NCBI GenBank assembly: GCA_947170495.1
Contig: CAMVUB010000013.1
Location: 1 to 54,432, forward strand
Direction of reading: 5' to 3'
Source of the DNA: an uncultured Prevotellaceae bacterium
GTDB taxonomy: Bacteria; Bacteroidota; Bacteroidia; Bacteroidales; Bacteroidaceae
DNA: 54,432 nt
The notes beneath the pieces are model-generated. The model searched no databases and was not told the DNA's origin. It saw only the letters and a list, made by a program, of their open reading frames with translations. A program made the translations under genes and the position numbers. How positions within the stretch are numbered: the first letter of the stretch is position 1; every line of letters starts with the position of its first letter. Shown piece after piece: positions 27,615-37,153 of this stretch.

Positions 27615-29441
27615 ATGTCCGAATACATCGTATCAGCACGCAAATACCGCCCGATGACCTTCGACTCCGTCGTCGGTCAGGGCGCGATAGCCACGACGCT
27701 GAAGAATGCCATCAAGGCCAACAAGCTGGCGCATGCCTATCTCTTCTGCGGTCCGCGCGGCGTGGGCAAGACGACCTGCGCCCGCATCTTCGCCAAGACC
27801 ATCAACTGCCTCTACCCGCACGACGACGGCGAGGCCTGCAACGAGTGCGAGTCCTGCCAGGCGTTCAACGAGCAGCGCTCGCTGAACATCCACGAGCTGG
27901 ATGCCGCCTCGAACAACTCCGTCGATGACATCCGCAACCTCATCGAGCAGGTGCGCATCCCGCCCCAGATAGGCAAGTACAAGGTGTTCATCATCGACGA
28001 GGTGCACATGCTCTCCACCGCTGCCTTCAATGCCTTCCTGAAGACCCTCGAAGAGCCGCCCGCCCATGCCATCTTCATCCTCGCCACCACCGAGAAGCAC
28101 AAGATCCTGCCCACCATCCTCAGCCGCTGCCAGATCTATGATTTCCAGCGAATGAGCGTGGAGAACATGGTGAAGCATCTCGCCTACGTGGCAGAGAAGG
28201 AAGGCTACACCTGCGAACCCGCAGCGCTGAACGTCATCGCCCAGAAGGCCGACGGCGGCATGCGCGATGCCCTCAGCATCTTCGACCAGGTCGTCAGCTA
28301 CACGGGCGGCGACATCACCTACCAGCGCGTCATCGAGAACCTCAACGTCCTCGACTACGACTACTACTTCCGCCTCGTGGACTTCATGCTGGAGAAGAAG
28401 ATCAGCGAGAGCCTGCTGCTCTACAACGAGATCCTCGGCAAAGGCTTCGAGGGCGGCCCGTTCATCAGCGGTCTCGCCAGCCACCTGCGTGATGTCCTTG
28501 TATGCCACGATCCGCAGACCGCCTCGCTTCTGGAGGTCAGCGATGACATCCGCCAACGCTATGTCGACCAGGCCAAGCGCTGCAAGGCCCAATGGCTCTA
28601 TCGCGCCATCCGCCTCTGCAACGACTGTGACCAGGCCTACCGCACCAGCCGCAACAAGCGCCTGCAGGTGGAGCTCACACTCATCGAGTGTGCCCAGGCT
28701 ACCGACGATGAGCCTGGTGCGGGGCGCCGCCCCGTACGTATCTTAAAACCCATCTTCAGCCTCCTGGCAGCAGCTGCCAAGGAGACTGCAGGCCTCACCC
28801 CTAATCCCTCCCCAATAGGGAGGGGAACTGAGAGTGCCGCCTCTACTCCCACACAATCCGCGCAACCCACGCCCCCGTCCAACGTGCCCAATCCGTTGGA
28901 CCGGAAGATCCCCCTCCCCTCCGCGACGACGCCCAAACGTCCCACCCTGAAAATGGGCAAGCTGGCGCCCTCCATCCACCGCACGGCGGCCAGCACGGCC
29001 ACCACATCTGCACCCGTCGTCACCCCGACCACCGTCGAGGAGGCACCCGTCGCCGCTCCCCAGGAGAACCGCGACCTCGTATCTACGGAAGTGCTGCTGC
29101 AATGGCAGGCCTTCATCAACACGATGCCCCAGGAAGAGACCGCGCTGGCACAACGCATGAAGATCATGCAACCCACCATCACGGATGCCCACGAGGGCCG
29201 CATCGAGGTGCTCGTGGAGAACCAGGAGATTGCTGATATGCTGAGCAAGATTGCGCAGCGCATCACCGCTTTCATGCAGGCTCCGCTGCAGCACAGCGGC
29301 ATCACCATCACCTTCCGCATCCCCGAGCAGGGAGAGCAGGTCATCAAGCCCCGCAACAAGCGCGAGCAGTTGCGCCATTTCTGCGACCTCAACTCGTCGC
29401 TCATTTCCCTCGGTAAGAGCTTTAAGCTGGAGCTGTCATAA
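27615..29441 (+). CDS. dnaX: DNA polymerase III subunit gamma/tau
   Basis: The 608-residue AAA+ clamp-loader subunit has Walker A GPRGVGKTTCAR (about 46-57). The zinc module is Cys67/76/79/82-like (CLYPHDDGEACNECESC), Walker B is VFIIDEVHMLS, and sensor 1 is ATTEKHKILPTI. A Pro/Thr/Ala-rich linker (about 395-480) joins the clamp-loader core to the C-terminal polymerase-binding domain. It contains an in-frame GC-rich hairpin repeat that encodes LTPNPSPIGRG. The downstream pseudouridine synthase starts 2 bp after its stop. Confidence 0.95.
   Translation: MSEYIVSARKYRPMTFDSVVGQGAIATTLKNAIKANKLAHAYLFCGPRGVGKTTCARIFAKTINCLYPHDDGEACNECESCQAFNEQRSLNIHELDAASNNSVDDIRNLIEQVRIPPQIGKYKVFIIDEVHMLSTAAFNAFLKTLEEPPAHAIFILATTEKHKILPTILSRCQIYDFQRMSVENMVKHLAYVAEKEGYTCEPAALNVIAQKADGGMRDALSIFDQVVSYTGGDITYQRVIENLNVLDYDYYFRLVDFMLEKKISESLLLYNEILGKGFEGGPFISGLASHLRDVLVCHDPQTASLLEVSDDIRQRYVDQAKRCKAQWLYRAIRLCNDCDQAYRTSRNKRLQVELTLIECAQATDDEPGAGRRPVRILKPIFSLLAAAAKETAGLTPNPSPIGRGTESAASTPTQSAQPTPPSNVPNPLDRKIPLPSATTPKRPTLKMGKLAPSIHRTAASTATTSAPVVTPTTVEEAPVAAPQENRDLVSTEVLLQWQAFINTMPQEETALAQRMKIMQPTITDAHEGRIEVLVENQEIADMLSKIAQRITAFMQAPLQHSGITITFRIPEQGEQVIKPRNKREQLRHFCDLNSSLISLGKSFKLELS
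28791..28833. repeat. GC-rich hairpin repeat inside dnaX
   Basis: The tail GGCCTCACCCCTAAT is followed by the stem CCCTCCC/GGGAGGG with a 5-nt loop. It is in reverse orientation to the copy at 16493, and in frame in the dnaX linker. Confidence 0.7.
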
Positions 29442-29443
29442 TC

Positions 29444-31057
29444 ATGGTCGCCCTCCCCGCCTACGTTCACCCCTTCGAGCAGCAGGACGACACGCTGCCC
29501 ACCGCCTTCACCTTTCCGTTTCGCTATACGCCCCACCCTCTATGTGTGAGGGCTGCCGCCATCGTACAGCAACAGCTGCGCGAGATGGGCGTCACGGAAG
29601 GGAAGATGTTCGGAGTTATGGTGGTGAGAGTGAAGAATGAAGGAGTGAATAGTGAAAATTTATTTTTTCTTGCGGCTTACTCCGGTCAGCTGATGCGCAG
29701 CTATTCGCATCCGTGGTTTGTTCCGCCCGTCGTGGACTACCTGGCTCCCGACAGCTACTTCCAGCGCGAGCAGGCCGCCATCATGGTCCTCAGCCACCGT
29801 ATGGAGGAGCTGCACGCGAACGAAGCGATTCGCCAAGCCCGCCAGCGCCTGACAGCACTCCTGCAGGAGCGCGATGCCGCCATCTCCCAAGCGAAAGCGG
29901 AATCCGATGCCCACAAGCTTCCTAAAGAGGAACAGGAGGATGCGCCCGCCTACATTCGCCAGCGCCAGTTCCTGAAAGCCAACATCCACCGTGCCAAGCA
30001 GTTGCACAGGGAAGAGATTACAGCGATCGAACAACAGATGACGGCCCACAACGCCCTCTCCCGCGAGCTCTTCGAGGAGCGCAAGCGCCGCAGCGAAGCC
30101 CTCCAGCAATGGCTCTTCGAGCAGTTCGAGATGCTGAACGCTGAAGGCGAATCCAAGAACCTCCTCGACATCTGGCAGGGTGCCTTCATCCCCTCCGGTG
30201 CCGGCGAGTGCTGTGCACCGAAACTGCTACAGACGGCCTATCTGCTGGGTTTGCAACCGCTGGCGATGGCCGAGTTCTGGTGGGGGCCTTCCAACCCCAA
30301 GCACTACCGTCAGCCTGGCGCTTTCTTCCCCGCCTGCCACAGTAAATGCCGCCCCATCCTGGGACACATGCTGCGCGGCCTGAACGTGGAGGCCGACCCC
30401 GCCTGTCACTACGAGCAAGCCTTGCGCCCCGTGCGCGTGCTATGGGAGGACGAGCAGCTGGCGGTCATCGAGAAACCCGAGGGCTGGTGCAGCATCCCGG
30501 GGCGCTCCGATCAGGCCAACCTCTTCGATGAGGCCCTGCGCCTGTGGCCCGGCATCGAGGGCAGCGTCATCGTGCATCGCCTGGATCAGGACACGTCGGG
30601 GGTGATGGTCCTCGCCAAGACAGCGCGCACCCATCGGGCGCTGTGTCAGCAGTTTGAACATCGTGAAGTGAAAAAGAAATATATAGCCTTGCTCGAAGGA
30701 CCTATCGCACAGGGCGAGGGCATCCTATCGCTGCCCATCGGCCCCGACCTCGACGATATGCCACATCAGCACGTGGATCACGAGCAAGGCAAGGAAGCCG
30801 TCACACACTACGTGGTGCTTGGCACAGAGGATCACAAGGGACAAAGGGTAACACGCGTGGTCTTCTACCCCCAGACGGGTCGCACCCACCAGCTGCGCGT
30901 CCACGCTTCTTCACATGAGGGGCTCCACACCCCCATCCTTGGCGACCGCCTCTACGGTCACGTCGCCGACCGCCTCTACCTGCATGCCGAGACCCTGGAG
31001 TTCACCCATCCCACAACAGGCGAGCGCCTGCGATTTGAGGTGCCAGCTCCTTTTTAA
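29444..31057 (+). CDS. RluA family pseudouridine synthase with long N-terminal extension
   Basis: In this 537-residue protein only the C-terminal 220 or so residues form the pseudouridine synthase. The catalytic Asp is in VIVHRLDQDTSGVMV, and QTGRTHQLRVH is also present. It isomerises uridine in rRNA or tRNA; the target is unknown. The N-terminal 310 residues include a coiled coil (about 110-215) and a Cys/His-containing segment typical of a Bacteroidetes sub-family. Residues 64-72 (KNEGVNSEN) are encoded by a GTGAAGAATGAAG phrase repeat inserted in frame. Confidence 0.88.
   Translation: MVALPAYVHPFEQQDDTLPTAFTFPFRYTPHPLCVRAAAIVQQQLREMGVTEGKMFGVMVVRVKNEGVNSENLFFLAAYSGQLMRSYSHPWFVPPVVDYLAPDSYFQREQAAIMVLSHRMEELHANEAIRQARQRLTALLQERDAAISQAKAESDAHKLPKEEQEDAPAYIRQRQFLKANIHRAKQLHREEITAIEQQMTAHNALSRELFEERKRRSEALQQWLFEQFEMLNAEGESKNLLDIWQGAFIPSGAGECCAPKLLQTAYLLGLQPLAMAEFWWGPSNPKHYRQPGAFFPACHSKCRPILGHMLRGLNVEADPACHYEQALRPVRVLWEDEQLAVIEKPEGWCSIPGRSDQANLFDEALRLWPGIEGSVIVHRLDQDTSGVMVLAKTARTHRALCQQFEHREVKKKYIALLEGPIAQGEGILSLPIGPDLDDMPHQHVDHEQGKEAVTHYVVLGTEDHKGQRVTRVVFYPQTGRTHQLRVHASSHEGLHTPILGDRLYGHVADRLYLHAETLEFTHPTTGERLRFEVPAPF
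29624..29660. repeat. Tandem phrase repeat (GTGAAGAATGAAG) inside the pseudouridine synthase gene
   Basis: The words GTGAGAGTGAAGAATGAAGG and AGTGAATAGTGAAAA match the GAATGAA family that also fills 46600-46637 on the opposite strand. Here the insertion is in frame. Confidence 0.55.
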
Positions 31058-31103
31058 GAGTTTAAAAAGTTTAAGGGTTTAAGAAGTTCAAGGGTTCAAG
31101 GAA
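31056..31103. repeat. Tandem phrase repeat (TTTAAGAG/GTTCAAGG) between convergent genes
   Basis: Units AAGAGTTTAA, AAAGTTTAAG, GGTTTAAGAA, GTTCAAGG and GTTCAAGG fill the gap. The last units encode the final residues (SLNP) and the stop of the outer membrane protein on the minus strand. Confidence 0.65.
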
Positions 31104-33946
31104 TGTCCTCCGAAGATGTGGAAACGGTAGGTGAAAGTGAGGAGGACATAGGAGAGTACGCGCTCGCTGTCGCCGTCCGTACGCGCTGTCGCCGTGACGC
31201 TGCGGTTCACCATATCGCGCTGTCGCAGGATGTCGTTCCAGCGAAGAGTGAACATCGCATTCCTCCGCTTCAGGAAGGAGTAGGTGACTTGCGCATTCCA
31301 TATCCATTGGTTGGTATTCATCACCTCATCGGCATAGCCGCGACGACATTGCAGGTTCAGGTCCGTGGAGATGTTCAGTCCGAAATAGAAGTTCAGGATG
31401 CCGCTGAAGCCTGCCGAGTAGTTGTAGGTGTCGAGGTCTGAGGCCGACGTGGCCGTCGCGCGCGAGGCATTGTAGCTACCGCCCACGTTGAGGTTCAGCT
31501 CCAGCGAGTTCTTGAGCCACGATATAGGCTCGTCGCCGTCGAGGGCATCGTCGGCATAGACGGGCACCACATCGAAATCCTGGCGGTAGGTGAAGCGTGC
31601 GCTCTGGTGGACATTGTTGCTGTTCACGACATTCTTCACCGTCGCCTTCTCCGCCGAACGATAGACATAGCCGTTGGCGGTGGTGTGATTATAGGAGGTG
31701 TTGGTGTTGATGCGGAAGCGTCGGTCACGCAGGGCGGTATTGAAGTTGAAGTTCGTGCTGGCGTTCCAGTTGCCGTTGATGTTCACGGGCATGCTCACGC
31801 GGCCACCCGTCTGGTCGTTGTATTCGGTGCGGTTGGCGGTGGCGTTCTGCGTGGCGCGGGCGCTGGCATTGAGGTTGAAGGTGCGCTGCAGGTCGGGGAT
31901 GTTGAGCCGCCACTCCGCCCGCGCATTATGCGTGAAACTGGGCTTCAGCGTGGGGTTACCAATGCGTATGTTCAGCGGGTTGGCATTGGAGAGCGTGTCA
32001 GGGATGAGGTCGGTGATGGAGGGTTGTCCGCTCTGCCCGCCGTAGCGCGCCTCTATCTGGTGCTGGCGCGAGAAGCGGTAGCGGAAGTTGATGGTCGGCG
32101 ACCAGTTCACGACGGTGCGCGACACATCGTAGTGCTTGAAGCCTTTCGTGTAGTCCACCTCGTTGACCTGCGGCTGCACGTTGATGCCCGCGTTGAGGCG
32201 CACCTTGGACGTGATGAAGCGGTACTGCACGCGTGCGTCGTGGTTCTGGTAGTGGTTCTTGGTGTAGCTGCATTGCGCCGTGTCGGGTGTGGCGAGGCCT
32301 AGGTGTCCCTCGTAGTTCTCTACATCCAACCCGTAGGCCGTCACGAAGGGGTCGAAGATGCTGGCCACATCGCGGCGGCGGTCCGTGAAGCGGTAGGAGT
32401 AGTTATAGGAGAACTGCAGGAAATGCCCCGTCGCCAGCGGCTCGGTGTAGGAGACGCGTGCCGAGATGTTGCGCCCTGCGCTGTAGGCGTCGTCGTACTG
32501 TATCTTGTGATAGATGGAGTCGCCGCCCATGCGCGCCAGCAGCTGATAGTAGTCAATCAGCGAGTAGTTGCTGGTGTTTCCGTCGTTCTGGTTCAGGCCT
32601 CCGTTGAGGTTGAAGGTGATGTTACGCCCGGCCTTGCGCAGGCGGCGGTTCACCTGTATGGAGAGGTTGCCCGAGATGGCGCGGTTGTCGTTCTGGTTGG
32701 CTGTCAGATTGTGGTTCACGCCGATGCCGCGCAGCTGCTCCAGCTGCCTCAGCGGGTCGGTGGCGTAGTCATAGGGGTTCTCGCTGAACGTGGCACTCTC
32801 GTTGCGCGAACGGCTGTCGGTCTTGTTGAACGTGAACTCCGGGCGCATCAGGATGTTGGTCATCGTGTCCGGCTTCCATTCGATGCGCCAGCGCGACTCA
32901 AAGGAGGCGCCGTGGCCCGCATTGCTGCTCTCGCGGTTGCTGTAGGCTGCCGTGCGGTTCTCGAAGTTCTGCGAGTTGCTCCACGAGGAGCCCCGCGACT
33001 GGTTGAAGCGCCCTGTGGCGCCGCCGTTCAGCTCCAGCTTCTTCCACTCCAGGTTGAGGCTCGCCGCCACATCCTGGTTGTCGCGCATACCGTTGCCGTC
33101 GGTGTTGTTGGCATTGCCCACGACGCCCACCTTCTGCTTGTCCAGGAAGCGATAGACGTCGGCGTGGCCCGTGTAGCGCCGCTCCGTGCCGTAGCCGCCC
33201 GTCGCGCGCCCGAACCATCCGCGCCGCTTGTCCTTCTTGATTTCGAGGTCCAGCACCGTCTGCTCCTCGCCGTCGTCGATGCCGGTGATGCGTGCCAGGT
33301 CGCTCTGCTTATCATAGGCCTTCACCTTATCCACGATGTCGGCGGGGATGTTCTTGAGCACCGTCTGTTGGTTGCGCCCGAAGAACTCCTTGCCATCCAC
33401 GAGAATCTGCCGCACCTCCTTGCCGTTGTGCGTGATCTTGCCATCCTCGTCGATGACGATGCCCGGCAGCTTCTTGATGAGCTCCTCCACCATCGAGCCC
33501 GGCGGCACCGTGAAGGCGGCGGCGTTGTACATCACCGTGTCGTCCACCACCGTCATCTCCGGCAGCTTACCCTCCACCACAGCCTCCGCCATCATCGTGG
33601 CATCTTCGCGCAGGAGAATGTCCTGCACCCGCTTGTTGCCGCTCTTGCCGCTGAGGTTGAGTTGGAATGTCTGTGCCTTGAAGCCCATGAACGACACCTT
33701 CACCGTATATTTTCCCGCTGGTACACCGGGGATGAGGAACAAGCCGTTCTCCTGCGTCTGCCTACCCGCCACCATTTTGCCCGTGGAGTCGTTGACGGCC
33801 ACATTGGCGCCGGGCAACGGCTTTAGCGTAGAACTCTCATAGACAGTTCCACGGACATTGAACCATTGTGCTTGTGCGGGTTCGGGGCATAAAAAGATGG
33901 CGGCGACCACGAGTGCCACCGCCATCCAAAATCTAATCAAATTCAT
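31088..33946 (-). CDS. Outer membrane beta-barrel protein, TonB-receptor-like with carboxypeptidase-regulatory N-domain
   Basis: The 952-residue protein has a signal peptide (to about CPEPAQAQ). A carboxypeptidase-regulatory beta-sandwich (about 28-110; GTVYESSTLKPLPGANV) and a plug-like domain (about 115-240; LIKKLPGIVIDEDGKITHNG, then VDGKEFFGRNQ) follow. After these comes a long barrel rich in aromatic and Asn residues. No SusD partner lies beside it, so the ligand is unknown. The start at 33946 is chosen because it opens the signal peptide. Its last four residues and stop lie in a tandem phrase repeat. Confidence 0.88.
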   Translation of the reverse strand: MNLIRFWMAVALVVAAIFLCPEPAQAQWFNVRGTVYESSTLKPLPGANVAVNDSTGKMVAGRQTQENGLFLIPGVPAGKYTVKVSFMGFKAQTFQLNLSGKSGNKRVQDILLREDATMMAEAVVEGKLPEMTVVDDTVMYNAAAFTVPPGSMVEELIKKLPGIVIDEDGKITHNGKEVRQILVDGKEFFGRNQQTVLKNIPADIVDKVKAYDKQSDLARITGIDDGEEQTVLDLEIKKDKRRGWFGRATGGYGTERRYTGHADVYRFLDKQKVGVVGNANNTDGNGMRDNQDVAASLNLEWKKLELNGGATGRFNQSRGSSWSNSQNFENRTAAYSNRESSNAGHGASFESRWRIEWKPDTMTNILMRPEFTFNKTDSRSRNESATFSENPYDYATDPLRQLEQLRGIGVNHNLTANQNDNRAISGNLSIQVNRRLRKAGRNITFNLNGGLNQNDGNTSNYSLIDYYQLLARMGGDSIYHKIQYDDAYSAGRNISARVSYTEPLATGHFLQFSYNYSYRFTDRRRDVASIFDPFVTAYGLDVENYEGHLGLATPDTAQCSYTKNHYQNHDARVQYRFITSKVRLNAGINVQPQVNEVDYTKGFKHYDVSRTVVNWSPTINFRYRFSRQHQIEARYGGQSGQPSITDLIPDTLSNANPLNIRIGNPTLKPSFTHNARAEWRLNIPDLQRTFNLNASARATQNATANRTEYNDQTGGRVSMPVNINGNWNASTNFNFNTALRDRRFRINTNTSYNHTTANGYVYRSAEKATVKNVVNSNNVHQSARFTYRQDFDVVPVYADDALDGDEPISWLKNSLELNLNVGGSYNASRATATSASDLDTYNYSAGFSGILNFYFGLNISTDLNLQCRRGYADEVMNTNQWIWNAQVTYSFLKRRNAMFTLRWNDILRQRDMVNRSVTATARTDGDSERVLSYVLLTFTYRFHIFGGHSLNP

Positions 33947-34031
33947 GTGCCCTCTTTTGCGGGTTGGCATAAGTATTGACACCCATTTCGCGCAATAGTT
34001 TAATCGCCGACACCATATTTTAGCATATTTT

Positions 34032-34062
34032 TTTGCTTTTTCAGCAGAAACCCGTACTTTTG
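34032..34062 (+). promoter_or_regulatory. Full Bacteroidetes promoter of the lipoprotein hydrolase
   Basis: The -33 TTTG (34032-34035), 19-bp spacer and -7 TACTTTTG (34055-34062) match the consensus exactly. The leader to the GTG start is about 22 nt. Confidence 0.75.
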
Positions 34063-34090
34063 CCCGCAAAACAAACACACAAACCGCCCC

Positions 34091-35356
34091 GTGAAACAGC
34101 TTCTATCCCTCCTCGCCATCCTTGTAACCTTCGCTACAGTCCCCGTCGCCTTCACCTCCTGTGCCGATGACGAGACCACTCCCGGCTCCGCCACACCCAA
34201 ACCGCCGCAACCCGAGGAGCCCGAGGAAGAGGATCCACTGGCGCCCACGCTCACAGCTACCGTGCGCAACGACAAGGCCAAGCTCACCGCCTACCATTTC
34301 AACTACCACTCCACCGACCCCTACGGCAACCCCGCCATCCTCTCGGCGGCCATCACCGTCGGCGACGAGGTCGTCAAACAGCTGCAGAAGAAAGCGCGCG
34401 GACTCGTCATCTACAACCGCGTCTCGGCCTTCCAGGAGGATGACTCGCCCACCGGCGGCGAGCAGACGGCAGAAAATATCCTTGCGGGCAGCGGCCTCAT
34501 CACCATCAGCGCCGACCACTATGGCTTCGGCGCCACCGCCGACAAGCACCAAGCCTACGGCATCGGCATCCCCAACGCACAAAGCAGCGTGGATGCCCTC
34601 CTCGCCGCCAAGAAGCTGCTGCCGACGCTGGGATTCAAATGGGACGACAAAATACTCTTCAATGTGGGCTACTCACAAGGCGGACAGACCACCCTGGCCG
34701 TCGTGAGGGTCATCACCGAACAACACCCCGAGCTGCAGATCACGCACACCGTAGCCGGCGGCGGCACCTATGACCTCTGCGAGACCTATCGCCAGTTCAT
34801 CATCAACAACTACAGCGACCACCCCGCCACGATCGTCGCCGTCGTCCTAGCCTTCAACGAATACTTCCAGCTCGGCATCCCGCACGCGAACATCTTTAAA
34901 GAACCGCTGCTCAGCCATATCGAAGACTGGTTCTACAGCAAGAAGTACAGCTTAGGACAACTCGACCATCTCATTGGCTACATCCCCGTCTCGGACTACC
35001 TCACCGAGGAGATGCGGGACCTGTCGTCGCCCACCGCACAGCAGTTCATGGCAGCCTTCCAGCAGGACGACCTCTGCACAGGCTGGACACCGCGCAAGAA
35101 AGAGAACATCACGCTCGTGCACAACAAATCCGACCTCACGGTGCCCGTCGCCAACGCAGAACACTTCTACGCCTTCGCCCACGACGAGCAAGGCCTCTCC
35201 AACTTAAAAATGGAAGTGAAAGACTGGGGCAGCCAGTTCGGGCAGTCAGCCCACGAAACGGGCGGCATCTGGTTCGCCCTCGACTGTATCAACAAGATCA
35301 GCAGCACACTGGGCATCCTCCCGTGGGTGGATGTCTTCTCACTCGATATCTTCTGA
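34091..35356 (+). CDS. Secreted lipase-like alpha/beta hydrolase, lipoprotein
   Basis: The 421-residue protein starts at GTG, with a lipoprotein signal ending VAFTSCADDE. The acidic residues right after the Cys and the Pro/Glu-rich linker (about 33-50) fit Bacteroidetes surface-export signals, so it may sit on the cell surface. The nucleophile Ser is in VGYSQGGQTT (about 199). A likely Asp is in NKSDLTVPV and a likely His in QSAHETGG. The substrate is unknown, though the layout resembles secretory lipase-type esterases. It converges on the cupin gene with a 4-bp gap. Confidence 0.83.
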   Translation: MKQLLSLLAILVTFATVPVAFTSCADDETTPGSATPKPPQPEEPEEEDPLAPTLTATVRNDKAKLTAYHFNYHSTDPYGNPAILSAAITVGDEVVKQLQKKARGLVIYNRVSAFQEDDSPTGGEQTAENILAGSGLITISADHYGFGATADKHQAYGIGIPNAQSSVDALLAAKKLLPTLGFKWDDKILFNVGYSQGGQTTLAVVRVITEQHPELQITHTVAGGGTYDLCETYRQFIINNYSDHPATIVAVVLAFNEYFQLGIPHANIFKEPLLSHIEDWFYSKKYSLGQLDHLIGYIPVSDYLTEEMRDLSSPTAQQFMAAFQQDDLCTGWTPRKKENITLVHNKSDLTVPVANAEHFYAFAHDEQGLSNLKMEVKDWGSQFGQSAHETGGIWFALDCINKISSTLGILPWVDVFSLDIF

Positions 35357-35360
35357 CAGC

Positions 35361-35837
35361 TTACTCCAGCGGTATCTCCGGGTGCTGCACAGCCAGCGGC
35401 ATGCCCTCCTGTGCGAGGTAGAACATGTAGAGAATCACGTCCTTCGTGCCGCGGTTCTCGCCGTGGTGGATGGTGTTGACCATCTCCACGACAGCCTCGC
35501 CCTCATGCACCACCTTCGTCTTGCCGTCCTGACCTATGATGGTCAGCTCGCCCTGCACCAGCACGCCGTAGTTCATCACCGGATGATGGTGCCAGCCCAG
35601 CTTCTTACCGGCAGGGAACACATACTTCACGGCCACGAGTTCGGGGCGGCCCTGCAGGTAGTCGGGCAGCTCCACGCCGTCCCAGCTCTGCGAGGTACGG
35701 ATGAGCTCTGTGCTCTGCACCTCCTGTGCAGCCTCGTCCTGTGTGCAGGCCTCTTTGTTGGGGTGCCATATCACGCACGCTACGATGACGATGAGTGCGA
35801 GGAAGACTACTACTGGAAGAATTCTCTTGTTTTTCAT
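35361..35837 (-). CDS. Cupin domain protein with N-terminal membrane anchor
   Basis: The protein is about 158 residues long. A hydrophobic N-terminus (VVVFLALIVIVACVI) anchors or exports it. The cupin barrel follows, with the metal-binding motif GWHHHPVMNYGVLVQGE and the second motif NTIHHGENRG. It may be an enzyme or a binding protein, and the fold alone does not tell. The start at 35837 (MKNKR) is chosen; an ATG two codons upstream is also possible. The upstream frame is open but runs past the promoter. Confidence 0.82.
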   Translation of the reverse strand: MKNKRILPVVVFLALIVIVACVIWHPNKEACTQDEAAQEVQSTELIRTSQSWDGVELPDYLQGRPELVAVKYVFPAGKKLGWHHHPVMNYGVLVQGELTIIGQDGKTKVVHEGEAVVEMVNTIHHGENRGTKDVILYMFYLAQEGMPLAVQHPEIPLE

Positions 35838-35868
35838 AATCATAATGCTTTTCAGTTCATTTTGCGTG

Positions 35869-35876
35869 CAAAAGTA
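35869..35876 (-). promoter_or_regulatory. Promoter -7 box of the cupin gene
   Basis: Minus-strand TACTTTTG lies 31 bp before the ATG. Confidence 0.6.
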
Positions 35877-35972
35877 CGCCTTTTTCCTGAGAAAACGCGT
35901 CGATGCAACGTTTTTTATCAAAATGTTCTTTAATTTTTGCCCTCCCCGCACCGCCCTCTTTCAGATTATGAC

Positions 35973-35980
35973 TACTTTTG
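35973..35980 (+). promoter_or_regulatory. Promoter -7 box of the xylanase gene
   Basis: TACTTTTG lies 59 bp before the ATG. The leader is almost entirely a tandem phrase repeat. Confidence 0.6.
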
Positions 35981-35997
35981 TGCCCGCAGGCCATCCC

Positions 35998-36038
35998 TTA
36001 AACCCCTTAAACTCCTTAAACCCCTTAAACTCCATAAT
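35998..36038. repeat. Tandem phrase repeat (CCTTAAAC) forming the xylanase leader
   Basis: Four units of about 10 bp (CTTAAACCCC, TTAAACTCCT, TAAACCCCTT, AAACTCCATA) end one base before the ATG. Confidence 0.7.
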
Positions 36039-36039
36039 A

Positions 36040-37122
36040 ATGAAAAGATTCCTCCTCCTCCCCCTCTGTGCCTTGTGCCTGGCCGCCGGAGCCTACGCCC
36101 AGAAGGCCCAGAGCCTGAAAGACGCCTACAAAGACTATTTCATGATTGGCGTAGCCGTGAACCAACGCAACATCTCCGACTCACTGCAGAGCGCTCTCGT
36201 GAAGCGCGAGTTCAACAGCATGACCGCTGAGAACGACATGAAGCCCGCCTCCGTGCACCCCCGCCCAGACACCTGGACATGGGAGCGCGCCGACCGCATC
36301 GCCGACTTCTGCCGCCAGAACGGCATCAAGCTGCGCGGCCACACGCTGATGTGGCATAACCAGATGTGCGACTGGATGTTCTACGACGCTGACCACCACT
36401 TCGTCAGCAAGGACACCCTCTTCCAGCGCATGCGCGACCACATACACACCGTCGTCAACCGCTACAAGGACGTCGTCTATTGCTGGGATGTCTTCAACGA
36501 GTGCATCGCCGACGGCCCGCGACGCCTCGACGCCGACGGCAACGACCAGCCCCTGCGCGAATCCAAGTTCTACCAGATCTGCGGCAACGACGAGTTCATC
36601 CGCAAGGCCTTCGAGTACGCCCGCGAGGCCGACCCGCACGCGCTCCTCTTCTATAACGACTACAACGAGTGCGACCCCGTGAAATGCGACCGCATCTACA
36701 CCATGATCAAGACCATGAAAGCCGCTGGCGTGCCCATCGACGGCATCGGCATGCAGGGCCACTACAACATCTACGGCCCCTCTGAAGACGCCATCGAGGC
36801 TGCCGTCAGCCGCTACGCCGACATCGTCGATCACATCCACATGACGGAGCTCGACATACGCGTCAACCGCGAGATGGGCGGACAGCTGCAGCACAGCGAC
36901 AATGCCGGCGCCACCCTCACCGACACCCTCATGCGCCTGCAGCAAGCGCAGTACGCCGCCGTCTTCCGCGTCATGCGCCGCCACGCCGACAAAGTCGATT
37001 GCGTCACCTTCTGGAACCTCAGCGACCGCGACTCATGGCTCGGTGCCGACAACTATCCCCTCCCCTTCGACCGCAACTACCAACCCAAACCCATCTACCG
37101 CACCATCCGCGACTTCGAGTAG
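36040..37122 (+). CDS. Endo-1,4-beta-xylanase, glycoside hydrolase family 10
   Basis: The 360-residue secreted enzyme has a signal peptide ending about AAGAYAQ. GH10 marks are present in order: TAENDMKPASVHP, RGHTLMWHNQ, the acid/base Glu in CWDVFNECI, the nucleophile Glu in HMTELDIR, and the FWNLSDRDSWLG Trp region. It cuts the xylan backbone. There are no carbohydrate-binding modules and no SusC/D neighbours, so it is not in an obvious utilisation locus. The start at 36040 opens the signal peptide, directly after a tandem phrase repeat. Confidence 0.94.
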   Translation: MKRFLLLPLCALCLAAGAYAQKAQSLKDAYKDYFMIGVAVNQRNISDSLQSALVKREFNSMTAENDMKPASVHPRPDTWTWERADRIADFCRQNGIKLRGHTLMWHNQMCDWMFYDADHHFVSKDTLFQRMRDHIHTVVNRYKDVVYCWDVFNECIADGPRRLDADGNDQPLRESKFYQICGNDEFIRKAFEYAREADPHALLFYNDYNECDPVKCDRIYTMIKTMKAAGVPIDGIGMQGHYNIYGPSEDAIEAAVSRYADIVDHIHMTELDIRVNREMGGQLQHSDNAGATLTDTLMRLQQAQYAAVFRVMRRHADKVDCVTFWNLSDRDSWLGADNYPLPFDRNYQPKPIYRTIRDFE

Positions 37123-37153
37123 AGAATTATTTTTGTCGAAAACACTACGAACA

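Noticed and set aside
32303..33826. 507-codon plus-strand frame opposite the outer membrane receptor-like gene
   Set aside because: Antisense shadow; Val/His/Arg-rich translation with no recognisable domain.
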